In this document: piece after piece, positions 49,606-58,210 of the stretch
Numbering within the stretch: position 1 is the first letter of the stretch
Layout: each line of letters opens with the position of its first letter
Assembly (NCBI RefSeq): GCF_014333615.1
Contig: NZ_JACSCY010000004.1
Coordinates: 372,001-436,000 of the forward strand
DNA: 64,000 bases
Direction of reading: 5' to 3'
From: Hymenobacter citatus
Lineage (GTDB): Bacteria; Bacteroidota; Bacteroidia; Cytophagales; Hymenobacteraceae
Made by a program: the position numbers and the translations under genes
The notes under the pieces: model-generated
The model's input: only the letters and a program-made list of their open reading frames with translations
Database searches by the model: none
Told to the model about the DNA's origin: nothing

Positions 49606-52600
49606 CTACTCCTCCTTCGGCACCGTAGACTCGATGGGTAAGCGCGCCGTTTTTCCCGATCGGGCGGCTTCAATGGCAATTTGCAGGAAGTTGCTGCGTA
49701 CACTCAGCTCGCCCAGCTTGTTGTTGTTGCGGGTAGGAAACACGCGGTTGGTGAGCAGAATGCACACCAGGTCTTCGGTGGGCTCTACCCAAAAATAGGT
49801 GCCCGTGTAGCCGGTGTGGCCGTAGCTTTGCTGGGAGGCACTTTTGGCGGAGTTAATGGTCGGGTCGAGGGTAGGGCGGTCGAAGCCCAGGGCACGGCGG
49901 TTGTCGGGGCAGAACTGGCAGCGCGTGTACTCGTCCAGGGTAGTGGCTTTCAGGATCTGCTGCCCGCCATAGCGGCCGTGCCAGGCGTAGGTTTGGATGA
50001 GCTTGGCCAAATCGTTGGCATTGCCAAACAGGCCGGCGTGGCCCGAGAGGCCACCGAGCAGGGAGGCGCCTTCATCGTGCACGGTGCCGTGCAGCTGCTG
50101 GTGCCGGAATAGCGAGTCGTACTCCGTAGGCACGATGCGGCTGAGTGGGAACCGGCGCGTGGGGTTGAAGGTGAGCGTGGTAGCGCCCAGCGGCTGGTAG
50201 ATTTCCTGGCGCACAAACTCATCCAGCGGCTTGCCCGATACGCGCTTCACAAACTCCGGATACATGATAAACGACAGGTCGGAGTACACGTAGCCCGGCT
50301 TCGCGTTCAGCGGCGACGCGCCAATTTCTTTGTGAATCCGGTCGGGCATATCCTTGCGCACCCATACGTTATTCGCCGCCCGAATGGGAAACCGCGCCGA
50401 CGAATCGGCCCGGAAGTAGCGCCGGCTCATCTCGCTGGGCTTCTTGTCTGATACCGTCACGGCGTCCGGCCGCTTGTTCAGCAACGTATTGAAGAAGCCT
50501 TTGGGGGCCGTGTATTCCTTCCAGAACGGAATCCAGGCCTTTAGGCGGGCCTGGTGTGTGAGCACGTCGCGCAGCTTGATGTTCTCTTTGTTGGTGCCTT
50601 TGAACTCCGGGAAAACCTGGCCCATGGTCATCTCCGGCGAAAACTTGCCCTCGTCCTGTAGCTTCATCAGCGAGGGTAGGGCGGCCGTAATCTTCGTTAG
50701 GGAAGCCATGTCGTACAGGTCGGTGTTGGTCACGGGCCGCGCTTTCTGACCTGCCGTGGCATAGGTGTGGGTGCCGTAGCTTTTGCGCAACACCACCGTG
50801 CCACGCCGGGCAATGAGTACCTCCGCGCCAGGAAATGCCTGAGCAGCAATAGCATTGGTAATCAGCGAGTCGATGCGGGTTTCGAGGTTGTTGTTCATGC
50901 CTACTGCCTCGGGGTAGGAGTAGGCGAGGCGCTGCCCGCCTTGCGTGGTCAGGCCAGCGCCGTAGGGAAACTGCTGGTTCACCGTCACGGGCAGGTGGCC
51001 GGTGGCGCCTACCCCGCCAAAGATGATTTCGGCAGCCACTTCCTGGGCATTCTGGCTTTCCTGGTAGGCCAGTAGCACGGCGGTGGCGCGGTTCAGGTCA
51101 CGTAGCTTGTCTACGGCGTAGGCATTGCCAAATACGCTGACTACCACCCGCTGTTTGCCGGTGCACAGCTCGCGCAGCAGTACGTTGGTTTCGGGCGTCA
51201 CGCCGAAGCTGGTGGCAGGCAGGCGGCCCAGGTTGTTCACCCCTACCAAGATAGTATTGTAAGGCTTCAGCGTTTCGCGCATGCGCATCAATTCGTCGAG
51301 GCTGGCGGTGGCCGGCAGCCAGAAATGCTTGGCAGTGGCGTAGTCGGCCACCATTTTCTGGAAGTAGGTGGTATCGGTGGTGCCGATGGTGAGGGTGGCT
51401 ATCCGCAGCGTATCGAGGCGCTGGAGGGGTAGGGCTTGCTGCTGGTTGCGCAGCACCGTTACGCTCAGCTCCGAAAGGCGGCGCGTGAGGTACTCGGCGT
51501 GGGGCGTGTTCAGGTCCTGGTATAAGTTTTTCAGCTCCACGGGGCGGTAGTGGTCGAGGCCTGCCCATTGCTTGAGGGCCAACACCTTGCGGCAGCGCCG
51601 GTCAATCTCGGCCTGCGTCAGCTCGCCGCGGTTGATGGCCTCGCGCACCATGCGCAGGGCCAGCGGAATGTTTTTAGAAAACTCCAGAATGTCGTTACCG
51701 GCGAGCAGTGCGCGCACATCGGCCTCGCCGGGCGGATACTTGCTGATAACGCCCTTCATATTCATGGCGTCGGTGAAGATCATACCATCAAAGCCCAGCT
51801 TCTGCTGCAACAAGCCCGTCACGATGGGCTTGCTAAGGGTAGAGGGTAGGCCGGTGCTGTCGAGGGCCGGAATGTTGAGGTGGGCCACCATCATGCCGCC
51901 CAACCCGCGCTTAATCAGGCTCTTAAACGGAAACAGCTCCAGCGTGTCAATGCGGCGCTGGTCTACCCGAATGAGGGGTAGGGCCAGGTGCGAGTCCGTG
52001 TCGGTGTCGCCGTGGCCAGGGAAGTGCTTAGCCACGGCCAATACGCCCGCGTCCTGCATGCCGCGCATGTACTGGTAGCTTTTCTCGGTCACGTCCTCGC
52101 GATTTTCGCCCCACGAGCGGTAGCCAATCACGGGGTTGGCGGCGTTGTTGTTCACGTCGACCACCGGCGCAAAGTTCACGTGCATGCCAATGCGTTTGAA
52201 CTCGCGGGCAATTTCCTGGCCCATGTCGTAGAGCAGCTGGTTGTTGCGGATGCCGCCCATGCTCATCTGGTAAGGAAACCGGATGGTGCTATCCAGGCGC
52301 ATGCCCAGGCCCCACTCACCATCCAGCGCCACCAGCAGCGGCACTTTGCTCTGGCTTTGGTAGCGGTTCAGCAGCTTGGCCTGCCGCACGGGGCCACCCT
52401 GGAAGAAGATCAACCCCCCAATCCCATACTGCTGAATGAGTGTCGACACCGAATCCTCAAACACGCGGTTGCGGTTGGAGTAGGCGGCCACCATAAACAG
52501 CTGCGCCACGCGCTGGTCGGGCGTCAGCGTCGCCATCACCGAGTCAACCCAGCGCGAGCTGAGCTGGGGCGCAAACGGCACCGGCGCGTTCAGCGCGGCG

Positions 52601-52734
52601 GCTGGGGTAGGGGTTTTAGCTAGCTTGCGCCGCCGCTGAGCGGTGGCGTCGGGGGTGTGCAGCAGCGTCAGCAGCAGCAGCAAAAGCAGTGGAAAACGAG
52701 AAGTAGGCAAAATATTTCGCAACAGTTGAGACAC
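49606..52734 (-). CDS. Glycoside hydrolase family 3 fused to a serine beta-lactamase-fold domain
   Basis: A 1042-residue exported protein with a signal peptide ending near ATAQ. The N-terminal GH3 domain has NagZ-like features: KHFPGHGDTDTDSH (236-249) with the His/Asp acid-base pair, and the nucleophile Asp322 in FTDAMNMKG. A linker and a GH3 C-terminal-like sandwich domain (about 440-590) follow. A C-terminal beta-lactamase/DD-peptidase-fold domain has SLTK (Ser678, Lys681), Tyr817-Ser818-Asp in YSDLSF, and HTGYTG as the third motif. The combination suits hydrolysis of both the glycan and the peptide of muropeptides in the periplasm; substrates are inferred. The nearby HGSNAT-like gene fits amino-sugar recycling. 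Confidence 0.93.
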   Translation of the reverse strand: MSQLLRNILPTSRFPLLLLLLLTLLHTPDATAQRRRKLAKTPTPAAALNAPVPFAPQLSSRWVDSVMATLTPDQRVAQLFMVAAYSNRNRVFEDSVSTLIQQYGIGGLIFFQGGPVRQAKLLNRYQSQSKVPLLVALDGEWGLGMRLDSTIRFPYQMSMGGIRNNQLLYDMGQEIAREFKRIGMHVNFAPVVDVNNNAANPVIGYRSWGENREDVTEKSYQYMRGMQDAGVLAVAKHFPGHGDTDTDSHLALPLIRVDQRRIDTLELFPFKSLIKRGLGGMMVAHLNIPALDSTGLPSTLSKPIVTGLLQQKLGFDGMIFTDAMNMKGVISKYPPGEADVRALLAGNDILEFSKNIPLALRMVREAINRGELTQAEIDRRCRKVLALKQWAGLDHYRPVELKNLYQDLNTPHAEYLTRRLSELSVTVLRNQQQALPLQRLDTLRIATLTIGTTDTTYFQKMVADYATAKHFWLPATASLDELMRMRETLKPYNTILVGVNNLGRLPATSFGVTPETNVLLRELCTGKQRVVVSVFGNAYAVDKLRDLNRATAVLLAYQESQNAQEVAAEIIFGGVGATGHLPVTVNQQFPYGAGLTTQGGQRLAYSYPEAVGMNNNLETRIDSLITNAIAAQAFPGAEVLIARRGTVVLRKSYGTHTYATAGQKARPVTNTDLYDMASLTKITAALPSLMKLQDEGKFSPEMTMGQVFPEFKGTNKENIKLRDVLTHQARLKAWIPFWKEYTAPKGFFNTLLNKRPDAVTVSDKKPSEMSRRYFRADSSARFPIRAANNVWVRKDMPDRIHKEIGASPLNAKPGYVYSDLSFIMYPEFVKRVSGKPLDEFVRQEIYQPLGATTLTFNPTRRFPLSRIVPTEYDSLFRHQQLHGTVHDEGASLLGGLSGHAGLFGNANDLAKLIQTYAWHGRYGGQQILKATTLDEYTRCQFCPDNRRALGFDRPTLDPTINSAKSASQQSYGHTGYTGTYFWVEPTEDLVCILLTNRVFPTRNNNKLGELSVRSNFLQIAIEAARSGKTARLPIESTVPKEE

Positions 52735-52799
52735 GTAAGTTGCGAAAATAGAGGAATAGAGAAGGAAATAGTTGCACAGAATCCCCTTTTATAAGCGCA

Positions 52800-52999
52800 G
52801 ACCGTCCTTTCGACCAGCGGGAGAAATCGCGCATGCTGATAATAAGAACGTCATGCTAAGCGGAGTCGAAGCATCTCTACCATGAGTAATTCCGGGCAAT
52901 TAAGATTACCGTTGCGGTAGAGATGCTTCGACAAGCTCAGCATGACATTTACTATCTATTAGCGGCGCGCGATTCCTCCCGCTGGTCGAAAGGACGGTC
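52800..52999. repeat. Nested palindromes: one element inside the loop of another
   Basis: The outer arms GACCGTCCTTTCGACCAGCG (52800-52819, continuing to 52832) and their complement (about 52965-52999) belong to the CGACCAGCGGGAG type. A complete CATCTCG-family palindrome (52850-52946) sits inside, from GTCATGCTAAGCGGAGTCG to its complement. The inner element seems to have inserted into the loop of the outer one. It lies upstream of the GH3 fusion and downstream of the SDR gene. Confidence 0.88.
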
Positions 53000-53020
53000 T
53001 TGTCAAATCCTACCCGTAAG

Positions 53021-53737
53021 CTACGGATTGGTGCTCCACAAACCGGCTTCCTTCACAAACACCCGGCGGTTCAGCTTCAACTGGGCAATGATAAATTCGG
53101 CCAAATCTTCCGGCTGCATCACTTTCTCCGGGTTGCCATCCGTGAGCTTCAGCTCCTGCGCCAGCGGGGTAGCCACGGTGCTGGGCGTGAGGGCCGATAC
53201 GCGAATGTTGTGCTTGCGCACCTCCTGCATCAGCGACTCGGTGAGGCCCAGCACGGCAAACTTGGAGGCCGAGTAGGCGCTGGTGCCCGCCGCTCCGCGC
53301 TGCCCGGCCGTGGAGGAAATATTGATGATGTCGCCGGCCTGGCGCTCAATCATGCCGGGAAGCACGGCGCGGGTGGCATAGTACACGCCCATGAGGTTCA
53401 CCCGAATAATATTTTCCCAAGCGTCAGGCTCCTGCTCCAAAAATTTGCCGAATGCGGCCGTGCCGGCGTTGTTGATAAGAATATCAATGGGGCCGAGTTG
53501 CTGCTGCACCTGTGCCGCGGCAGCTTCCACAGCGGCGCGGTCGGCCACATCAGCCGTTGCAATAGCGGTTTTTACGCCCAGCTTTTCCAGTTCGGCGGCT
53601 ACTTCGCGCAAGTCGTTTTCGGAGCGGGCCAGCAGGCCCACGTGCACGCCTTCGTGCGCCAGGGCCACGGCTACGGCGCGGCCGATTCCTTTACCAGCGC
53701 CCGTTACGAGGGCAATTTTTCCGGTGAGGTTTTCCAT
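53021..53737 (-). CDS. Short-chain dehydrogenase/reductase, 3-ketoacyl reductase-like
   Basis: A 238-residue classical SDR with cofactor motif TGAGKGIG (residues 12-19), NNAG, the catalytic Ser in ISSTAG and YSASK (Tyr and Lys). An Arg in LLARSEND suggests NADPH use. It resembles FabG-like 3-oxoacyl reductases, but the C-terminus and lone context do not fix the substrate. The ATG at 53735-53737 ([15 protein letters not shown]) is the family start; the frame to 54001 runs into a palindrome and the riboswitch region and is not used. Confidence 0.92.
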   Translation of the reverse strand: MENLTGKIALVTGAGKGIGRAVAVALAHEGVHVGLLARSENDLREVAAELEKLGVKTAIATADVADRAAVEAAAAQVQQQLGPIDILINNAGTAAFGKFLEQEPDAWENIIRVNLMGVYYATRAVLPGMIERQAGDIINISSTAGQRGAAGTSAYSASKFAVLGLTESLMQEVRKHNIRVSALTPSTVATPLAQELKLTDGNPEKVMQPEDLAEFIIAQLKLNRRVFVKEAGLWSTNP

Positions 53738-53786
53738 ATAAGTAAGGGGTGATGAATAAAAAGAGTTGAGTGGTAGCCGCTGCGCG

Positions 53787-53898
53787 GTGTAGAGACGCAT
53801 CCTTGCGTCTCGTCGTTGCTGAAGTTGTTTGCGTTGACTGTTATTGAATAATGAACAGGTGTCGCTCAACGACGAGACGCAAGGATGCGTCTCTACAC
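53787..53898. repeat. Long palindrome, GAGACGC family (copy 2)
   Basis: GTGTAGAGACGCATCCTTGC...GTCGTTG returns through CAACGAC...GCAAGGATGCGTCTCTACAC. It shares its GAGACGC...GTCGTTG layout with the element at 11751-11839. It is the only member of the main palindrome families found in a divergent gap, between the SDR gene and the metE leader. Confidence 0.85.
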
Positions 53899-53948
53899 TG
53901 TACGAACCTTGAACGGTGATGAGTAGCCTTAACCAACCAGTCGCCGAG

Positions 53949-53978
53949 TTGTTGCGCCGGAAATTTCGCGTATCATTG
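53949..53978 (+). promoter_or_regulatory. Possible promoter of the metE riboswitch transcript
   Basis: A TTG at 53949-53951 is followed after 19 bp by TATCATTG (53971-53978), one mismatch from TAnnTTTG. Transcription would begin near 53985, just ahead of the riboswitch. Confidence 0.35.
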
Positions 53979-54002
53979 CCCGTAGTTCTTTGCAATATCA
54001 AT

Positions 54003-54183
54003 TGCCGTAGAGGGGTTTTCGGGTAATACCGAGATTAATAAGGAACCGTGTGTGAATCACGGGCTGTCGCGCAACTGTAAGTACCCAAGCAAGTTACGAT
54101 CCGTAGCAGGTCCATTGTTCTGCCAGGCAGAATGAGAAGGATGATCGTAATGGTACAAGCCAGGAGACTTGCCTTTCTACGCC
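54003..54183 (+). ncRNA. Cobalamin (AdoCbl-type) riboswitch
   Basis: The conserved core GGAACCGTGTGTGAATCACG...GCGCAACTGT (about 54042-54078) and the B12 box AGCCAGGAGACTTGCC (54158-54173) are present in the right order. The ends can close by pairing CGTAG (54006-54010) with CTACG (54177-54181). It lies about 205 bp upstream of metE and should switch the B12-independent enzyme off when cobalamin is plentiful. Confidence 0.93.
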
Positions 54184-54188
54184 TTGAC

Positions 54189-54245
54189 GTATGCTTCCGC
54201 GCTCTGAAGCAGTAGTCTGGTCAATTGCATACTGCTGTCTTTTTA
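54189..54245 (+). terminator. Expression platform of the metE riboswitch (conditional terminator)
   Basis: AGCAGTA (54208-54214) and TACTGCT (54230-54236) form a stem followed by GTCTTTTTA, a typical terminator. Two competing pairings overlap it: GTATGC (54189-54194) with GCATAC (54227-54232), and GCTTC (54193-54197) with GAAGC (54206-54210). Such exclusive pairings suit ligand-controlled termination. Confidence 0.65.
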
Positions 54246-54388
54246 GGGCCTCCGTGGGGCGGGGGCTGGCGCGTGCGTATACGTGCCGGATGGTAGGGTG
54301 CAGGGTAGACCATACGCTGTGGTGGGCGCGTAACGTACTCGTTGCGAGAACAATAAATCTATTTATTGTTCCCTTCAACCCAAGCACC

Positions 54389-56689
54389 ATGCTTACGCAC
54401 AACCTCGGCTACCCGCGCATTGGTAGCCAGCGCGAACTGAAAAAAGCCAGTGAGAAATACTGGTCGGGCCAACTAGCGCTGCCCGAATTGCAGGCTACTG
54501 CCCGCCGCATTGCCCAGCACAACTGGCAGTTGCAGCAAGAAGCCGGCCTCGACCTGATTCCCTGCAACGACTTCAGCTACTACGACCAAGTGCTGGACAC
54601 TAGCCTGATGGTAGGGGCCATCCCGAAGCGCTACACGCCCGTGCTCAGCGAAAATCCGCAGAATACGGCGCTGGACCTGTACTTCGCTATGGCCCGCGGC
54701 TACCAGCGCAACGGCCTCGACATCACGGCCATGGAGATGACCAAGTGGTTTGACACCAACTACCACTACCTCGTGCCCGAGTTCACGGCAGACCAGGAGT
54801 TCCGGCTGTTCTCCGAACACATTTTTGAGCAGTTTATCCACGCCCGCAACACGCTCGAAAATACGCCCAAACCCGTGCTGCTGGGGCCGGTTTCTTACCT
54901 TTTGCTGGGTAAGGAAAAAGAGGAAGGCTTCCACCGGATTGACTTATTGAAGCGCCTGTTGCCCGTGTACGTGGAGGTGCTGACCCGGCTGCACCAGTAC
55001 GGCGCCACTTGGGTGCAACTCGATGAGCCCTACCTTGCTCTCGACCTGACGCCCGCCGAAAAAGACGCCTACCTCTTTGCCTACGCCAAGCTGGCCCGCA
55101 GCTGCCCCGGTATTAAACTGCTGGTAGCTACTTATTTTGAGGGGCTGCGCGACAACGCCGCGCTGGCCGTGAGCCTACCCATCAGCGCCCTACACCTGGA
55201 TTTGGTGCGCGCGCCCGAGCAGCTAACGTCGGTGCTAGGGTTGGTACCGCAGTGGCTGAGCTTGTCGCTGGGCGTGGTGGATGGCCGCAACGTCTGGAAA
55301 AACGACTACCAAGCGTCGCTGGCGCTAATTGAACAAGCCGTGGCGGCGCTGGGCACCGAGCGGGTGCTGGTGGCGCCTAGCTGCTCGCTGCTGCACAGCC
55401 CCTGCGACCTGGACCTGGAAACCAACGACGCCACCCTGACGCCGGAAATCAAAAACTGGTTGGCCTTTGCCAAGCAGAAGCTGCGCGAGGTAGGGGAGCT
55501 GCGCCAGATTGCTGACCACGGTGCCCTGGACCTGCTGCACCAGAACCAGCAGGCGCTAGACAGCCGCCGTAAATCGGAGCGTATTCACCGCACGCATATC
55601 AAGGAGCGCACCGCCGCCGTGACGGAGGCCGATGCGCGCCGCCGGAGTCCGTTTGCGGTGCGGCAGGCCCGGCAACAGGCGCAGCTGCAATTGCCGCTGT
55701 TCCCAACGACTACCATCGGTTCATTCCCACAAACAGAGGACATCCGGCAGCTGCGCGCCCGCTTTAAGAAGGGTGAGCTGACCGCCGCGCAGTACACCGA
55801 AGCCCTGCAACATGCTACCGTTGAGGTAATTCGCTGGCAGGAGGAGGTAGGGCTGGATGTGCTGGTACACGGCGAGTTTGAGCGCAACGACATGGTAGAG
55901 TACTTCGGTGAGCTGCTCGACGGTTTTGCTTTCACCAAAAACGGCTGGGTGCAGAGCTACGGCTCACGCTGCGTGAAGCCGCCCATTCTGTACGGCGACA
56001 TCCACCGCCCCACCGACATGACCGTGGCCTGGAGCACCTTCGCGCAGGCCCTGACCCAACAATACGTGAAAGGCATGCTGACGGGTCCGGTGACCATTCT
56101 GCAATGGTCCTTCGTGCGCGACGACCAGCCGCTGGCTACCACGGCGTTGCAGATTGCGCTGGCCATTCGCGAAGAAGTGCTGGCCTTAGAAAAGGCTGGT
56201 ATCCAACTAATTCAAATCGATGAGCCAGCCATTCGGGAGGGGCTGCCGCTGCGCCATTCCGACTGGCCCGCCTACCTGGCTTGGGCCGTGCGAGCGTTCC
56301 GGGTGGCTGCCTCCGGCGTGCGCGACGAAACCCAGATTCACACCCACATGTGTTACTCGGAGTTCAACGAAATCCTCCCCGCTATTGCCGAGCTGGACGC
56401 CGACGTGATTACCATGGAAACCTCCCGCTCGCAGATGGAGCTGCTGGCCGCCTTCGCCGATTTTCAGTACCCCAACCAAATCGGGCCGGGCGTGTACGAT
56501 ATTCACTCGCCCCGCGTGCCCAGCACCGCCGAGATGGTAGCGCTGTTGGAAAAAGCCCAAACGCTTCTACCCGCCGAAAACCTGTGGGTGAACCCCGACT
56601 GCGGCCTCAAAACCCGCAAATGGCCCGAAACCGAAGCCGCCCTCCGTAACATGGTGCAAGCCGCCCGCCACGTGCGCGCCAAGGGGTGA
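54389..56689 (+). CDS. metE: Cobalamin-independent methionine synthase
   Basis: Transfers the methyl group of methyl-tetrahydrofolate (polyglutamate) to homocysteine without B12. The 766-residue product has the duplicated barrel. The N-terminal half starts LTHNLGYPRIGSQRELKKA. The C-terminal half has the zinc ligands His and Cys in IHTHMCYSEF, Glu in VITMETSRS and Cys in NPDCGLKTRKW, with FPTTTIGSFPQTEDIR at its start. The ATG at 54389-54391 is the family start; the frame upstream to 54191 overlaps the riboswitch platform and is ignored. A B12 riboswitch with a terminator precedes it. The stop codon overlaps the outer arm of a composite palindrome. Confidence 0.98.
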   Translation: MLTHNLGYPRIGSQRELKKASEKYWSGQLALPELQATARRIAQHNWQLQQEAGLDLIPCNDFSYYDQVLDTSLMVGAIPKRYTPVLSENPQNTALDLYFAMARGYQRNGLDITAMEMTKWFDTNYHYLVPEFTADQEFRLFSEHIFEQFIHARNTLENTPKPVLLGPVSYLLLGKEKEEGFHRIDLLKRLLPVYVEVLTRLHQYGATWVQLDEPYLALDLTPAEKDAYLFAYAKLARSCPGIKLLVATYFEGLRDNAALAVSLPISALHLDLVRAPEQLTSVLGLVPQWLSLSLGVVDGRNVWKNDYQASLALIEQAVAALGTERVLVAPSCSLLHSPCDLDLETNDATLTPEIKNWLAFAKQKLREVGELRQIADHGALDLLHQNQQALDSRRKSERIHRTHIKERTAAVTEADARRRSPFAVRQARQQAQLQLPLFPTTTIGSFPQTEDIRQLRARFKKGELTAAQYTEALQHATVEVIRWQEEVGLDVLVHGEFERNDMVEYFGELLDGFAFTKNGWVQSYGSRCVKPPILYGDIHRPTDMTVAWSTFAQALTQQYVKGMLTGPVTILQWSFVRDDQPLATTALQIALAIREEVLALEKAGIQLIQIDEPAIREGLPLRHSDWPAYLAWAVRAFRVAASGVRDETQIHTHMCYSEFNEILPAIAELDADVITMETSRSQMELLAAFADFQYPNQIGPGVYDIHSPRVPSTAEMVALLEKAQTLLPAENLWVNPDCGLKTRKWPETEAALRNMVQAARHVRAKG

Positions 56690-56852
56690 AATTGTGAGTA
56701 GTGAGATGGTGAGGTTATCTGTCATCCAGAGTGAAGCGAAGGACCTTATGCCTGCAGAACGACGGTCGTGCCAGCGTGAGAAGGTCCTTCACTTCGCTCC
56801 GCTGTGCTCAGAATGACAGATAACCTCACCATCTCACTACTCACAATTTCAC
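56686..56852. repeat. Composite palindrome (GAAGGACCTT family, copy 8, shortened loop)
   Basis: GTGAAATTGTGAGTAGTGAG and further octamer-like units lead into TATCTGTCATCCAGAG; the return arm ends CACTACTCACAATTTCAC. The outer arms pair perfectly and begin within the metE stop codon. The inner arms have mismatches and the loop is a shortened orientation B, so this copy seems partly decayed. Confidence 0.85.
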
Positions 56853-56952
56853 TATTTTCCCAAGTGTGCGGCCCGCATTTTGCGGGTGCGGCGTACGGCT
56901 GCGCGCTGTATTGACGTTCTAGCAAGCTGCCGTTCACCCAATCCTTTCTATT

Positions 56953-58191
56953 TTGGCTATTCCAACAAACTTTTCTGCTGCCACGGCGCGCTTGCTTGCG
57001 CTGGCCGGTTTCTTTCTGTTGCTGTTAGGTAGCAGCACTGCGCAGGCGCAATACCAACTGCGCGGCTCCGTGCTCGATAAAGATACCAAGGAGCCCATTC
57101 CCTTCGTGAGTATCGGTATTCCGGGCACGTCGTTGGGAACGGCTAGCAATGCCGAAGGCCAGTTTTTCCTGAATCTGCCTTCGCTGCCGCAGCGCGTCAT
57201 TTTTTCCGAGATTGGACACTTGCGTGATACGCTGGTCGTTACCAGCACGCAAAAACCTTTTGAGGTGCTGTTGGGCTCGGCCACGATTACCCTGCCCGAA
57301 GTGAAGGTAGGTAGCTACGCCTTCCAGCTCGTAGACCGCGCCTACCGTCACATGGCCGATAACTACGACACAAAATTCTACGGCAAGGCCTATTATCGCC
57401 AGGTAACGCGCATTGGTGCGGAGCCCACCGAGTTGCAGGAAATGATCTGGAATGTGAAGTCCAACAACGCCCGCATCGAGGGCACTACCACGACGCAAGG
57501 ACGCTTTGCTGCCAAGCAGGCTCTGCTCAACTTCACCAATTTCTCCTTCAACACCAAAGGCTACGGCCTCTACAACCCCAACGCCGACAGCACTGTGTCG
57601 CTGGCCCTGCTGAGCCCGAATGCGGTGAAAAACTACTACGTGGAGCTACAGGGTATCCTGGAAAAGGGTGATGCCAACGTGGCCGAAATCAGCTTCGAAA
57701 CCCGTCCCGAGGTGGAAGGCTACCAGGCCAACGGTACCGTTTGGATTGATACAGATACCTACAAGGTAGTGCGCTTCACCATCACTTCGCCCAACTACAC
57801 ATCGGCCTCGCAAAACCCGACGTACAAGCTAAAAAACACGCTGCTGACGTTCGACCTGAGCTTTCAGAACACGCCCGACCCCGTGTCGCCGCTCGACTAC
57901 ATGAAGGTGAAGCTGACCGCCGACGTGCTGCGGCCCGGCACGCCCATCACCAAGCTCGACGTGTCGTCGTTTACTTTCTTCTACGATACCAGCCGCAAGC
58001 CTACCGGCATTGCCTACGAGCGTGGCACTCTGGATGAGAAAGACCGCGAAACCATCCGACAGGCCAAGTACGACCCTGAGTTCTGGGCCAATAACCCCGT
58101 AGTGCAGCGCACGCCAGTAGAGGATGAAGTAATCAAGTCCTTCGAGCAAAAAGGCGCGTTTGGTACGACTATCAAGCCTAAGCGGAAATAA
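56953..58191 (+). CDS. Exported protein with carboxypeptidase-regulatory-like domain
   Basis: A 412-residue protein with a signal peptide (LLALAGFFLLLLGSSTAQAQ) and an N-terminal carboxypeptidase-regulatory-like beta domain (YQLRGSVLDKDTKEPIPFVSIGIPGT, SNAEGQFFLNLP). A long C-terminal region of beta-strands follows (YGKAYYRQVTRIG, GTVWIDTDTYKVVRFTIT), which resembles the lipoprotein-sorting or DUF5686-type folds of Bacteroidota envelope proteins. It is probably periplasmic or outer-membrane associated. The start is a TTG at 56953-56955; no early ATG exists in frame. Convergent with the GAF gene. Confidence 0.82.
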   Translation: MAIPTNFSAATARLLALAGFFLLLLGSSTAQAQYQLRGSVLDKDTKEPIPFVSIGIPGTSLGTASNAEGQFFLNLPSLPQRVIFSEIGHLRDTLVVTSTQKPFEVLLGSATITLPEVKVGSYAFQLVDRAYRHMADNYDTKFYGKAYYRQVTRIGAEPTELQEMIWNVKSNNARIEGTTTTQGRFAAKQALLNFTNFSFNTKGYGLYNPNADSTVSLALLSPNAVKNYYVELQGILEKGDANVAEISFETRPEVEGYQANGTVWIDTDTYKVVRFTITSPNYTSASQNPTYKLKNTLLTFDLSFQNTPDPVSPLDYMKVKLTADVLRPGTPITKLDVSSFTFFYDTSRKPTGIAYERGTLDEKDRETIRQAKYDPEFWANNPVVQRTPVEDEVIKSFEQKGAFGTTIKPKRK

Positions 58192-58210
58192 GGGTAGGAA
58201 GATGTGGGGG

